64,000 bases of DNA from Arthrobacter saudimassiliensis (GTDB lineage Bacteria; Actinomycetota; Actinomycetes; Actinomycetales; Micrococcaceae), in the NCBI GenBank assembly GCA_900016675.1, contig LN483070.1, forward strand, positions 806,001 through 870,000. The letters run 5' to 3'. Positions within the stretch are counted from its first letter, which is position 1; every line of letters begins with the position of its first letter. The position numbers and the translations under genes are program-made. Shown here in pieces: positions 46,361 to 55,083 of this stretch. Below the pieces are notes generated by a model. That model searched no databases and was not told where the DNA came from. It saw only the letters and a list, made by a program, of their open reading frames with translations.

Positions 46361-48673
46361 CTAGGGTCGGGTACGGCCCAGGGAAGCGGGGAGCACCCTT
46401 GCCTTGATCCGGACCACGGCGCCGGAGGAGGCATCGAGGGCGGCGTGGAGCCGACGGACGTCGCTCCAGTCCGCCGCCGGCGGACTGCCGGCCCCGTAAC
46501 CGCTCCGGGCATAGCTCTCCTGCTCGAACGCCGCCCGCAGCCGGTTGACCGCCTCCGCCCCTTCCGCGTCCAGGCCGGCCGCCAGCCGCGCCGCGTAGCC
46601 GGCGGCCGTATCAGCGGTGCGCATGCCGGTCCCGTAGTCCTGCCCCAGGTCCACCGCCTCCTGCCAGGCCGCCGCCGCGGGCGGGCCTGCGTGTCCGGGA
46701 TGCTCGGCCGCCGCCCTCCGCCGGGCCCTGCGGTGCCTGCGCAGCTGCCAGGGGGCCAGCAGGGCACCCACAGCAGCAAGCAGGCCGACCAGGACACCGG
46801 CCCAGGGCGCCATTCCGGTCTCCGCCGGGGCCTCCGAGGAGGCCTCCGGGCTGTCGGCAGGCGCCGGAATCCGCGGCGGAGCAACAGGCGGGGCCTCCTG
46901 CCCGCTGCGCGGATCGATGTCGTCCTCACGCACCGGCTCCGGACCGGCCTGCGGCTCACGTGCGTACGCGGGAACCGAACCGCGCGAGGGCGTCGGTTCA
47001 AAGCGCACCCACCCCGCACCTTCAAAGTACAGTTCCGGCCAGGCATGGGCGTCGCGGGCGTCGACCGCGTACTCGCGCAGCTGGATGCCGCCGCTGCCCT
47101 CCGTCACCTCGCCGGTGGCCCGACCGGGGGCGTAGCCCAGCGCCATCCGGCTGGGAATGCCCAGCTCGCGCGCCATGACCGCCATCGCGGCCGCAAAGTG
47201 GATGCAGTAGCCGGAGCGCTCCCGCATGAAGCCCTCCAGCACGCTCATCCCGTTGCCGTCGTAGCCGCCGTCGACCGGCGCCTCCAGCGAATAGCTGAAC
47301 TCCGGTCCGCGCAGGTAGGCCTGCAGGGCCATGGCCTGTTCGTAGGGCCCGCCGGCATCCGCCGTCGCCTGCCGGGCCGCGTCCGCCAGCGATTGCGGAA
47401 CGTTGTCCGGCAGGTCCGTGAAGACAGGATCGAGGGCATCGCCCGGGGCGGCCGGCAATGCGGCAAGCTGCTCCCGCGTGATCCTCAGGTCCAGGCTCTG
47501 GACCTCATAGTCGGCTCCGGAGGATGAGCCGCCGTCGACGGTGCGGATGCTCATGGTCCGCGGATCCCAGCTCCACGCGCCGTCCAGCCCGCTGACCGAC
47601 GTTGCGGCGTAGGGGGCCAGCAGCCAGGGGCTCGAGTAGGTGCGGGAGCTGACGCGCGTGGTGGTGCGGGCTGCCGGCACGGCCAGGGCGGCCTCCGCCG
47701 GCACCATCGTCGAGACGCCGCGGCGCCTGCTTTCATCACGGGTGGTGGGCCCCCACCTGGCGCCGGCGAAGTCCTCCACCGTCGTGGAGCGCAGGTAGAC
47801 CGGGTCGGCGGCATCGGTGGCGTAGGTGATGCGTCCGGTGGCGGTCGGCCGGCGCAGGTCGCTGCCCAGGGTCACGACAGGATTCAGTCCGCTGCCGCCG
47901 GAGCCGAGCTGGAACCTGGCGCCCTGCGGAAACGAACCGGAGGTGAACCCGGGAACCGCCAGGGGCACCACCAGCGCCAGGACGAGCGCGGCGCAGCCGA
48001 CGCCGACGGCGGCCAGGGGCGGGCGGCGGCTGTCCTCGGCACCGCCGTCCTCCCGGCGCAGGCAGATGACCAGCATGGCTATATATCCGCCGGCTGCCAG
48101 GATGAACGGCAGGGCGCCCACGCTGTTCGGTTTGATGACCGCGGGAACGATCAGGACGGCGAGCAGCCCGGCCCCGGCGGTGGCGGGCATGCGCAGCGTG
48201 ACGGCGAGCGTGTCGGTGAGCACGGCCATCAGGCCGACCCCCAGGCAGGTCAGGAACACCACCCCCGGCTCGGCGAGGACCGGAATGACCTGGGTCGACA
48301 CCGCGGCCTGGGCCTGGTCCAGGAGCACGCCCAGATGCCGCACCGATGCTCCGGTGGGCACGACCCCGAGCAGGTTGTACTCCGCCGCGAAGGCCACGCA
48401 GAGGGCCAGCCCGAGGGCCGCCAGCTCGGCCGCGGGAACCACGGGCAGCGGGGCGCGGAGCCGCCGGGCCGCGGCCCCCGCGCCCAGGGCCGCCAGGACG
48501 CAGAAAGCCAGCGGCAGCAGCCACGACGCACCCTCCAGGACACCGCTGAGGCTCAGCGCAGCGGCGAGCACGGCCGCTGCCACGGCCGCCGTGGCGCGGA
48601 GCCCGGCGTCGGGCGGGGCCTCGGGCGGGCGTGCCGAGGAAGGAACGGATCGGGGCGGGGCGGTGAGGGTCAT
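46361..48673 (-). CDS. Transglutaminase-like (TgpA) membrane protein
   Basis: A 770-residue protein. The N-terminal third has six or seven transmembrane helices (TgpA N-terminal domain). The extracytoplasmic part contains a transglutaminase-core domain with the catalytic cysteine in RSGYCIHFAAAMAVMAREL and the histidine/aspartate region DAHAWPELYFEG. A further helix (APWAGVLVGLLAAVGALL) leads to a cytoplasmic DUF4129-like tail. Last gene of the moxR-DUF58-tgpA operon; its ATG overlaps the DUF58 stop by 4 nt. Function is probably envelope protein processing, unproven. Confidence 0.9.
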   Translation of the reverse strand: MTLTAPPRSVPSSARPPEAPPDAGLRATAAVAAAVLAAALSLSGVLEGASWLLPLAFCVLAALGAGAAARRLRAPLPVVPAAELAALGLALCVAFAAEYNLLGVVPTGASVRHLGVLLDQAQAAVSTQVIPVLAEPGVVFLTCLGVGLMAVLTDTLAVTLRMPATAGAGLLAVLIVPAVIKPNSVGALPFILAAGGYIAMLVICLRREDGGAEDSRRPPLAAVGVGCAALVLALVVPLAVPGFTSGSFPQGARFQLGSGGSGLNPVVTLGSDLRRPTATGRITYATDAADPVYLRSTTVEDFAGARWGPTTRDESRRRGVSTMVPAEAALAVPAARTTTRVSSRTYSSPWLLAPYAATSVSGLDGAWSWDPRTMSIRTVDGGSSSGADYEVQSLDLRITREQLAALPAAPGDALDPVFTDLPDNVPQSLADAARQATADAGGPYEQAMALQAYLRGPEFSYSLEAPVDGGYDGNGMSVLEGFMRERSGYCIHFAAAMAVMARELGIPSRMALGYAPGRATGEVTEGSGGIQLREYAVDARDAHAWPELYFEGAGWVRFEPTPSRGSVPAYAREPQAGPEPVREDDIDPRSGQEAPPVAPPRIPAPADSPEASSEAPAETGMAPWAGVLVGLLAAVGALLAPWQLRRHRRARRRAAAEHPGHAGPPAAAAWQEAVDLGQDYGTGMRTADTAAGYAARLAAGLDAEGAEAVNRLRAAFEQESYARSGYGAGSPPAADWSDVRRLHAALDASSGAVVRIKARVLPASLGRTRP

Positions 48674-50064
48674 CGCCTGCCTCCGGCGGCTCCCGGGCCG
48701 CCCGCGGGGACCGGTTGTACCGGCGCCGACGTGCCGGGCGCCCTGCCGGCGGGCAGGGCGTCCAGCATGCTCCATGCAACGGGCACGGGCGTATCCGGGG
48801 TAACCGCGGCGACCTGCCACCCGGCGTTTCGAAGCAGGCGGATTCCCTCCCGGGCGACGCCGGGCGCGCCGACGGCCAGCAACGCGAACGCCTGCCCGCC
48901 GGTACCGGCCAGGGCGGCCAGGGCTCGGGCCTCGGCGATGGTGAGGGTCCCGAGGACGGCGATCAGCGGCCCCCGCCAGCGTGCCTCGGCCAGCCGATCG
49001 GCCAGCGGCGGTCCGAACGCGGACTCCTGGCCGCTCTCCAGGCCGTTCGGCTGCAGGCCCAGGGCCGCCAGGCCTTCAGCGAAGTCCTGCAGGCCCGCAC
49101 CGCCCACAAACTCGTCCCTGTCGGGATCGGCACAGGACGACGAGCCGGCGAGCATGGGACGGCCGGTCTGGTCGACGGCGCTGAGGGCCCAGCCGGCACC
49201 GACCAGATGGGCCGCCGCGGAGACAGCCATCGTGACACACCATTCGAAGGAGTCGCTGGTGGGCAGATCGGGGGACTCCTCCCAAACCGGTGCCGCAGCG
49301 CTCCGCCCGTGCGCTGCCTCGCGCCGGTCCAGCAGCAGCGTCGCCCACGGGGTTGAAATGGGGTGTTCCTGCCGCACCATCAGCTGCCCGTGCCGTGCCG
49401 TGGCGGCCCAGTGCACCCGCCGCATGGGATCCCCCGGCCGGTAGCCGCGCGTGGCGGCTTCATCGTCGCTGGGCCCGCCCGGACGGGAATGGAGCACGGT
49501 GCCGTCCGGCCCGCCGGCGGCGTCGGGGTACGGAGACGGAAGCGGCAGGGGAGCGGGCGCGACCACCAGCCGGTCGCTGCCGCCCAGCTCCTGGTCCGCA
49601 CGGGCCAGTCCGAACGGGTCGGTGAACACGGCACCAGCCGGGCCGATCCGGTAGACGCCGCGTCGGCTGGAACGGAGCCGGTACTCGTAGTCCGCCCGCA
49701 GCGCACCCCGGGCGGACAGGGGAGGGAAGTGAAACGCGGGGCTTTGTCCGAATCGGGCCGGCAGGCCCTCGTGCATGGTCACGGACGCCACCGGCAGGCG
49801 CGGAGCGGACACCGCCAGCCGCACCGTGGCGGGGGCGCCGGCCTCCACGACCGGAGGAGTGAAGGAGCGCCGGATGTCCAGCCGCGGACGGGCCAGCCGG
49901 AGCAGCACCACCGAGGCGGCCGGCAGGGCGGCCAGGAACACAGCCAGGGTCAGCAGGTCCCGCCGTCCCATGACCCATCCGGCCAGGAGGGCAGCGGCGG
50001 CGCAGACAAGGAAACCGGTTCCCCGCCGGGTCAGCGAGGTGGACGGCAGCAGGCGGGCGAGCAT
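48670..50064 (-). CDS. DUF58 domain protein
   Basis: A 464-residue membrane-anchored protein. Two N-terminal hydrophobic helices (about 15-60) are followed by a beta-rich domain and the DUF58 motif region GYRPGDPMRRVHWAATARHGQLMVRQ, then a von Willebrand A-like fold. DUF58 proteins act with MoxR ATPases, perhaps as chaperone clients or adaptors. The ATG is 14 nt after moxR, and the gene overlaps the next by 4 nt. Confidence 0.9.
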   Translation of the reverse strand: MLARLLPSTSLTRRGTGFLVCAAAALLAGWVMGRRDLLTLAVFLAALPAASVVLLRLARPRLDIRRSFTPPVVEAGAPATVRLAVSAPRLPVASVTMHEGLPARFGQSPAFHFPPLSARGALRADYEYRLRSSRRGVYRIGPAGAVFTDPFGLARADQELGGSDRLVVAPAPLPLPSPYPDAAGGPDGTVLHSRPGGPSDDEAATRGYRPGDPMRRVHWAATARHGQLMVRQEHPISTPWATLLLDRREAAHGRSAAAPVWEESPDLPTSDSFEWCVTMAVSAAAHLVGAGWALSAVDQTGRPMLAGSSSCADPDRDEFVGGAGLQDFAEGLAALGLQPNGLESGQESAFGPPLADRLAEARWRGPLIAVLGTLTIAEARALAALAGTGGQAFALLAVGAPGVAREGIRLLRNAGWQVAAVTPDTPVPVAWSMLDALPAGRAPGTSAPVQPVPAGGPGAAGGRR

Positions 50065-50078
50065 CGCGGCGTCCCGGG

Positions 50079-51143
50079 TCAGTGCCGGGAACGCTCGGCC
50101 GGCGCCGGGCGGGGAACCGCGACCCGGGAGCGGACCTCGGCCAGGATCCCGGCCGCCGTGTCGCCGGCCGCTGCCGAGCGGCGGTCCAGGATCAGCCGGT
50201 GGGCCAGGACCGGCTCCGTGAGGCCGGCCAGGTCGTCGGGGAGGACGAAGTCCCGGCCGGCCAGCGCGGCCCGCGCCTTGGCAGCACGCACCAGCTGCAG
50301 CAGGGCCCGCGGGCTGGCTCCCAGGCGCACCGCCGGATGCTCACGGGTGGCCCGGCCCAGGGCCACGGCATACTCCTTGACCGGGTCGGAGACGTAGACC
50401 TCACGGACACGTGCGGCCATGGCCGAGACCTGCGCCAGGCCGACGGCGGGAACCACATCGTCGAGCGGGTCCGCCGCCTGGTGGTGGCCCAGCATGTCCA
50501 CCTCCGCGCGGGCATCGGGGTAGCCGAGCGAAAGCCGCACCATGAAGCGGTCCCGCTGTGCCTCGGGCAGGGCGTAGGTGCCTTCCATCTCCACGGGATT
50601 CTGGGTTGCGACAACCATGAAGGGATCGGCCAGCGGCCAGGTGGTGCCGTCCACGCTCACCTGGCGCTCCTCCATGCATTCGAGCAGTGCGGACTGGGTC
50701 TTGGCCGATGCGCGGTTGATCTCGTCACCGATCACGATGTTGGCGAAGACGGGGCCGCGGCGGAACTCGAAGCGGTGCGTGTCCTGGTTGTAGATGGAGA
50801 CCCCGGTGACGTCGGAGGGCAGCAGGTCGGGGGTGAACTGAAGCCGGGTGACCGAGCAGTCGACCGTGCGCGCCAGCGACTTGGCCAGCATCGTCTTGCC
50901 AACGCCCGGCACGTCTTCGAGCAGCACATGCCCCTGGGCGAGCAGCGCGGTGAGCATCAGGGCCGCGGCTTCGGCCTTCCCGTCGATGACGGTACCCATG
51001 GAGGCGAGGATCCGGGCGGCGGCCTCGGCGAACTCCTGCGCGTCCATGGGTGCCGGGCCGCGGTGTGAAGGCGCGGGGGGCGGCCCGGCGTTGGGATGGA
51101 CAATGGGCGGGGCGGTGGCCGTTGAGGTTTCTCGGGCGTCCAT
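50079..51143 (-). CDS. MoxR family AAA+ ATPase
   Basis: A 354-residue AAA+ ATPase with a proline/alanine-rich N-terminal ~45 residues. Walker A EDVPGVGKT, Walker B GDEINRASAKTQSALLE, sensor ATQNPVEMEGTYALPEAQRDRF and a C-terminal lid domain with FVLPDDLAGLTEPVLAHRL are all present. MoxR ATPases are thought to act as chaperones with DUF58/VWA partners. The ATG at 51143 has GGAAGG upstream. First gene of the operon. SpoIIM and RDD, often linked to this operon elsewhere, lie 13 kb away. Confidence 0.93.
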   Translation of the reverse strand: MDARETSTATAPPIVHPNAGPPPAPSHRGPAPMDAQEFAEAAARILASMGTVIDGKAEAAALMLTALLAQGHVLLEDVPGVGKTMLAKSLARTVDCSVTRLQFTPDLLPSDVTGVSIYNQDTHRFEFRRGPVFANIVIGDEINRASAKTQSALLECMEERQVSVDGTTWPLADPFMVVATQNPVEMEGTYALPEAQRDRFMVRLSLGYPDARAEVDMLGHHQAADPLDDVVPAVGLAQVSAMAARVREVYVSDPVKEYAVALGRATREHPAVRLGASPRALLQLVRAAKARAALAGRDFVLPDDLAGLTEPVLAHRLILDRRSAAAGDTAAGILAEVRSRVAVPRPAPAERSRH

Positions 51144-51266
51144 GGATACCTTCCGGACAACGGCGCTCAGGCGCCGGCGGCAGCGGTGTGGAGCACGTGC
51201 GGGCAACCGGCTGCCGGCCCTGCGGGACGGCGCGGCCACGGTGTCTGTTCAGGGTACTAGCTCCCT

Positions 51267-51272
51267 TAGGGT
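51267..51272 (+). promoter_or_regulatory. -10 box of tatD (leaderless)
   Basis: TAGGGT followed after 7 nt by the ATG at 51280. The 136-bp divergent region also contains a minus-strand TACCCT near 51253 that may serve moxR. Confidence 0.6.
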
Positions 51273-51279
51273 TAAGAAC

Positions 51280-52182
51280 ATGTGCAATTCCAGCGGTGGC
51301 CCTTCCGGTTCCGTCCCCGGCGCGTACGCCGCGCTCAACCGTCCCGATGCCGGGGCGCGCGGCTGGCCTCCGGCCCCGGAACCGCTGCCGGTGCCGGTGA
51401 TGGACAACCACACCCACCTGGACTTTCCCGCCGATGCCGGTGTCGTTCCGGCCGCCCAGGCCCTCGATGCCGCTGCCGCGGTGGGGGTGCGCGGCGCCGT
51501 CCAGGTAGGCACAGACCTCGAGTCGAGCCGGCGTACGGTGGAGCTGGTGGAGCAGGAACCCCGGCTGCTGGGCGCCGTCGCGATCCATCCGAATGATGCG
51601 CCGGACCTGGCGGTGGCAGGCACGCTGGAGGCAGCCCTGGCCGAAATCGAGCAGCTGGCCCGCCATCCGCGGGTGCGCGCCGTGGGGGAGACCGGCCTGG
51701 ACTACTTCCGCACCGGCCCGGAAGGCCTGGAACGCCAGCAGTATTCGTTCCGGCGGCACATCGACATCGCCAAGCGCACCGGCACCGCCCTGCAGATCCA
51801 CGACCGGGATGCGCACCAGGACGTGGTCCGGATCCTCAGGGAGGAGGGCGCCCCGGAAAAGGTGGTCTTCCACTGCTTCTCCGGGGATGCGGAGCTCGCC
51901 CGCACCTGCAATGACTCCGGCTGGTACATGTCCTTCGCCGGTACTGTCACCTTCCGCAACGCCGCCTATCTGCGCGAAGCGCTCGCGGTGGCCGATCCCT
52001 CGCTGATGCTCGTCGAAACGGACGCCCCGTTCCTGACCCCGCACCCCTGGCGCGGCCGGCCCAACGCCAGCTACCTCGTGCCCGCCACCGTGCGTTCCAT
52101 GGCGGCCGAACTGGACCGCGACCTGGCTGCCCTGTGCACGGACCTGGCAGCCAACACGGAGCGCGTCTACGGCACCTGGTGA
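51280..52182 (+). CDS. TatD family metal-dependent hydrolase
   Basis: A 300-residue TIM-barrel nuclease/hydrolase of the TatD family. Metal-site motifs in order: NHTHLD (about 42-47), GETGLDYFR, the histidine in LQIHDRDAHQD, FHCFSGD, and ETDAPFLTPHPWRG. A ~38-residue N-terminal extension precedes the barrel. The ATG at 51280 sits at the predicted transcript start; longer frames upstream run antisense to moxR. The gene order tatD-rpf-ksgA-ispE is conserved in Actinobacteria. Confidence 0.93.
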   Translation: MCNSSGGPSGSVPGAYAALNRPDAGARGWPPAPEPLPVPVMDNHTHLDFPADAGVVPAAQALDAAAAVGVRGAVQVGTDLESSRRTVELVEQEPRLLGAVAIHPNDAPDLAVAGTLEAALAEIEQLARHPRVRAVGETGLDYFRTGPEGLERQQYSFRRHIDIAKRTGTALQIHDRDAHQDVVRILREEGAPEKVVFHCFSGDAELARTCNDSGWYMSFAGTVTFRNAAYLREALAVADPSLMLVETDAPFLTPHPWRGRPNASYLVPATVRSMAAELDRDLAALCTDLAANTERVYGTW

Positions 52183-52238
52183 TGCAGCCGGGAAGGTCGT
52201 GACCGACGGGGGCCCCGGGGCTGCCGTGAAATCTGTGG

Positions 52239-52495
52239 TTGCCGAGCAGATCACGTTTCGGTTACGGTAGGGACCTGTTAGCCGGGGTCGGGGAAGGCTG
52301 CCGGAAAACGAAGCTGATGCGCGCATCGGCCCATCCAGCTGTGCCCTGCCCCGCGCAACCGCGCCTCAGGGGCGCCGGCAGGCCGGACCGGAGCGCGCCC
52401 ATACGCCTGTGCAGGGCTGTTTCGCCGTGGGATTCGGCGGAAGCCGCCCCTGCACTTCATCCCCGTGCCCGGACACCGCAAGCGTTTGGAATTAA
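52239..52495 (+). promoter_or_regulatory. Promoter and long structured leader of the rpf gene
   Basis: Promoter: TTGCCG (52239-52244), 18-bp spacer, TACGGT (52263-52268), giving a ~220-nt leader. A nested hairpin lies near its 3' end: GTGCAGGG (52409-52416) with CCCTGCAC (52448-52455), and inside it CGCCG (52423-52427) with CGGCG (52435-52439). Many actinobacterial rpf genes carry a c-di-AMP (ydaO) riboswitch, but I cannot find its conserved blocks here. This accounts for the 313-bp gap after tatD. Confidence 0.45.
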
Positions 52496-53617
52496 GTGGC
52501 ACAGGCAGTCGTAAGGCGTGGAACCAGGCTCATCGGACAGGGCACCGTGATGGCGGCCCTCGTGTTGGGGCTCGTGGCCTTCGTGGGCAACAACAAGACC
52601 GTTGAAATCAGCGTGGACGGGCAGGCCAGCGACGTCCAGACGTTCGGCGGCACCGTGGAGGACGTGCTGGAGCGCGCCGGAGTCAGCGTCGAGCCCGCGG
52701 ACCAGGTCACGCCGGCCCTCGGCTCCGAGGTCGGGGACGGGGCCCGTATCGAGGTGCTGACCGCCAAGACCGTGGATATCACCCTCGACGGTGCCGGGCA
52801 CACCGTGCAGACCACCGGCAGCACGGTCGAGGACCTTGTCTCGGAACTGCGGGTCTCCGCCGCGTCAGCCGTATCGGCCTCGTTCGACACCTCGCTCGCC
52901 GGGCTGGACCGCGACCTGTCCATCACCACCCCCAAGACCGTCACCCTCCTGGTCGACGGCGGTTCCCGGGAGCACAGCACCACGGCCCGCAACGTGGGCG
53001 AGCTGCTGGAGGAGGCAGGCGTCCGCCTGGGCACGAGCGACCGGGTATCGGCCCCGGCGCAGGCCGCCGTGGTGGACGGCATGGTCCTGAAGGTCACCAG
53101 GCTCAGCGCCGACGGGGAGGAAACCGTCACCGAAGCGGTACCGTTCGAGACGGTCGAAGCTCCCAACGCCGACCTGCCCGAAGGGGAGCGGAAGGTCACC
53201 CGTGAAGGCGTGCCCGGAGAGAAGGTCAGCGTCTTCCGAGTCGTCACCGTCGACGGCCGGGAGGCCAGCCGCACCCTGGTCACTTCGTCCGTCACCCGCG
53301 AACCCGTGGCCGAGGAGGTCGCGGTCGGCACCAAGAAGCGGCCCGCCGCAGCGTCGGGCAGCGCCCCTGCGGGCGGCGCCTGGGCAGCCCTGGCCCAGTG
53401 TGAATCGGGCGGCAACTGGCACATCAACTCGGGCAACGGCTACTACGGCGGCCTGCAGTTCAGTGCCTCCAGCTGGCTCGGTGCCGGCGGCGGGAAGTAC
53501 GCGCCGGTGGCCAGCGACGCCACACCCGCTCAGCAGATCGAGATCGCCGAGAACCTGCGCGCCAGCGGCGGCTGGGGCCACTGGCCGTCCTGCGCCGCAA
53601 AGCTGGGCCTGCTCTAG
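52496..53617 (+). CDS. rpfB: Resuscitation-promoting factor (RpfB type)
   Basis: Secreted or membrane-anchored peptidoglycan-cleaving enzyme that promotes growth resumption of dormant cells. The 373-residue protein has a basic N-terminus and signal anchor (about 13-31), three DUF348 repeats (about 35-80, 90-130, 145-190; each like TVEISVDGQASDVQTFGG), a G5 domain (about 195-275) and a C-terminal lysozyme-like Rpf domain with catalytic Glu303 in AQCESGGNWHINSGNGYYGG. GTG start with a weak GGA upstream. Its last 4 bp, CTAG, are shared with the stop of the convergent regulator gene. Confidence 0.94.
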   Translation: MAQAVVRRGTRLIGQGTVMAALVLGLVAFVGNNKTVEISVDGQASDVQTFGGTVEDVLERAGVSVEPADQVTPALGSEVGDGARIEVLTAKTVDITLDGAGHTVQTTGSTVEDLVSELRVSAASAVSASFDTSLAGLDRDLSITTPKTVTLLVDGGSREHSTTARNVGELLEEAGVRLGTSDRVSAPAQAAVVDGMVLKVTRLSADGEETVTEAVPFETVEAPNADLPEGERKVTREGVPGEKVSVFRVVTVDGREASRTLVTSSVTREPVAEEVAVGTKKRPAAASGSAPAGGAWAALAQCESGGNWHINSGNGYYGGLQFSASSWLGAGGGKYAPVASDATPAQQIEIAENLRASGGWGHWPSCAAKLGLL

Positions 53618-54843
53618 CATCCGGCGGCATTACGGCCGTCGAGCCCGCCCACCAGCCGTGCCGCGTGGGCCGAGCGGTTCACCGCGCCGGCGGAGCGGTA
53701 CCAGCGGCTGCTTTCCGCCAGATGTTCCCGGGCCGCCCGCGTGTCTCCCAGGTCCGCCAGGCTCAGCCCCAGCTGCAGGGCAAGTTCCGCCGCTGCCTGG
53801 GGGGACAGCGCGCTGCGGGCCTCATAGGCGCGGGTGAGCAGTTCCGCTCCCGCCTGGGGGTTGCCGGCCAGATGCAGGTAGCGGCCGCGGCAGCGCAGCA
53901 GGTCCAGCCGCTCGGCCGCCGGCGCCTCCAGGACCGCCATGGCTGTTTCGGCGCGGTCGATGCACTGCAGGGTAGCGGCGTCATGCAGTCCCGCGGCGAC
54001 GCGTTTGGAGGCGGAACCCCGGTTGAACGCCGCCCACAGCTGCAGGTCGTCGTCGGGCGAGAGCAGCTGTGCGGCCCGCTCGTGGAAGTGGGCGCCGGCG
54101 CCGGGGTCACCGCACAGGAACGCAACGTTGCCGGCCGCCCACCAGCCCCGGCCGGCGTCGGCCGGATCCCGAAGCGTCGGCAGCAGCGGCATCAGCAGGG
54201 CCGTGCAGTGGGTCCAGGCCTGCTGCGTCCGGCCGCTCTCGCCGAGGACCGCGACCAGGGCCAGCAGGACCTCCAGGAGGACCTCCGCGCCGACCGCGTC
54301 GGAGAGGGCGGCCCGCAGCGCCCGGACGGCGTCGTGCACCGCCGGATCCAGCTGTCCCGCGCCCTGCCGGGCGGTGGCGAGCAGGGCCAGGCCCTGCGCA
54401 CGGCGTGCGGTATCGATCCGGGCCGCCGGATCGGAGACGAGGGCGGCCGAGAACCGCACCGCCTCGTCAAAGCGGTGCAGGTTCCGCAGCGCCCGGACGG
54501 CCAGCACCGTGTCCTCCCAGGCCGTCGTCGGCTCCTCCCTGTCCCGCCGCAGCTGCGCTGACTGCAGGGCCAGGGACACGGCGGCGGGGTAGTTGCGCTC
54601 GTCCCATGCCTGGCGGGCGGCCAGGCCCGTCATCACCGCCGGACCGGCGCTCTGCTCCTCCCCGCAGTCCCGCCCCGCCAACCTGGCGGACAGTGCCTGC
54701 AGGTCCGTGCCGGACGGCTCCACCGTCCCGGCCTCGAGGGAACCGACCCGGCCTGGGGCCAGGAGTCCCTCGCCGAGGGCCGCCCTGCTGAGTCCGCGCA
54801 TCTTCCGCTCCGCCTGGAGCCTGTACCCAAACGTTCTGCCCAT
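53614..54843 (-). CDS. HTH-TPR transcriptional regulator
   Basis: A 409-residue protein: an N-terminal Xre-like helix-turn-helix (about 5-55, FGYRLQAERKMRGLSRAALGE then GRVGSLEAG), followed by about 340 residues of alpha-helical TPR-like repeats (WWAAGNVAFLCGDPGAGAHFHERAAQL, LGLSLADLGDTRAAREHL). The architecture resembles regulators that sense peptides or proteins. No target is evident. It converges on rpfB with overlapping TAG stops in CTAG and no room for a terminator. Confidence 0.8.
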   Translation of the reverse strand: MGRTFGYRLQAERKMRGLSRAALGEGLLAPGRVGSLEAGTVEPSGTDLQALSARLAGRDCGEEQSAGPAVMTGLAARQAWDERNYPAAVSLALQSAQLRRDREEPTTAWEDTVLAVRALRNLHRFDEAVRFSAALVSDPAARIDTARRAQGLALLATARQGAGQLDPAVHDAVRALRAALSDAVGAEVLLEVLLALVAVLGESGRTQQAWTHCTALLMPLLPTLRDPADAGRGWWAAGNVAFLCGDPGAGAHFHERAAQLLSPDDDLQLWAAFNRGSASKRVAAGLHDAATLQCIDRAETAMAVLEAPAAERLDLLRCRGRYLHLAGNPQAGAELLTRAYEARSALSPQAAAELALQLGLSLADLGDTRAAREHLAESSRWYRSAGAVNRSAHAARLVGGLDGRNAAGC

Positions 54844-54960
54844 GGTCGTTCCCGCCTGTCACCGGGTGCTGAACACTGGAAAGGTGCCGCGTTCCGGAGG
54901 AATGCTAGCCACCGGTTTCAGGGCGCGGCAGAGCACTCGGCAGGACCGGGAGGTTGAGAC

Positions 54961-55074
54961 ATGAAACCGCCGGGATTCTCTTCGTTCCGGGGCGCCCCCG
55001 ACCGCCGCGGGCCCGTGGGGGACCGGCCGGACCGGCCGGCCGACGCGTCCGTCCACCCGCCGCGGGTTGGCTAG
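54961..55074 (+). CDS. Possible 37-residue small protein or leader peptide
   Basis: A 37-codon frame with an excellent ribosome-binding site (GGGAGG at 54948-54953, 7 nt before the ATG). The sequence is Pro/Arg/Gly/Asp-rich without a hydrophobic segment and is not recognised. Its stop codon TAG is the first half of the ksgA -10 box. No obvious promoter precedes it. It may be spurious. Confidence 0.3.
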   Translation: MKPPGFSSFRGAPDRRGPVGDRPDRPADASVHPPRVG

Positions 55075-55077
55075 AAT
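55072..55077 (+). promoter_or_regulatory. -10 box of ksgA (leaderless)
   Basis: TAGAAT followed after 6 nt by the GTG at 55084. Confidence 0.65.
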
Positions 55078-55083
55078 TGGCCG

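Noticed and set aside
52183-52495. Known c-di-AMP (ydaO) riboswitch upstream of rpfB
   Set aside because: The conserved sequence blocks could not be located by eye. The leader is kept as structured but unassigned.
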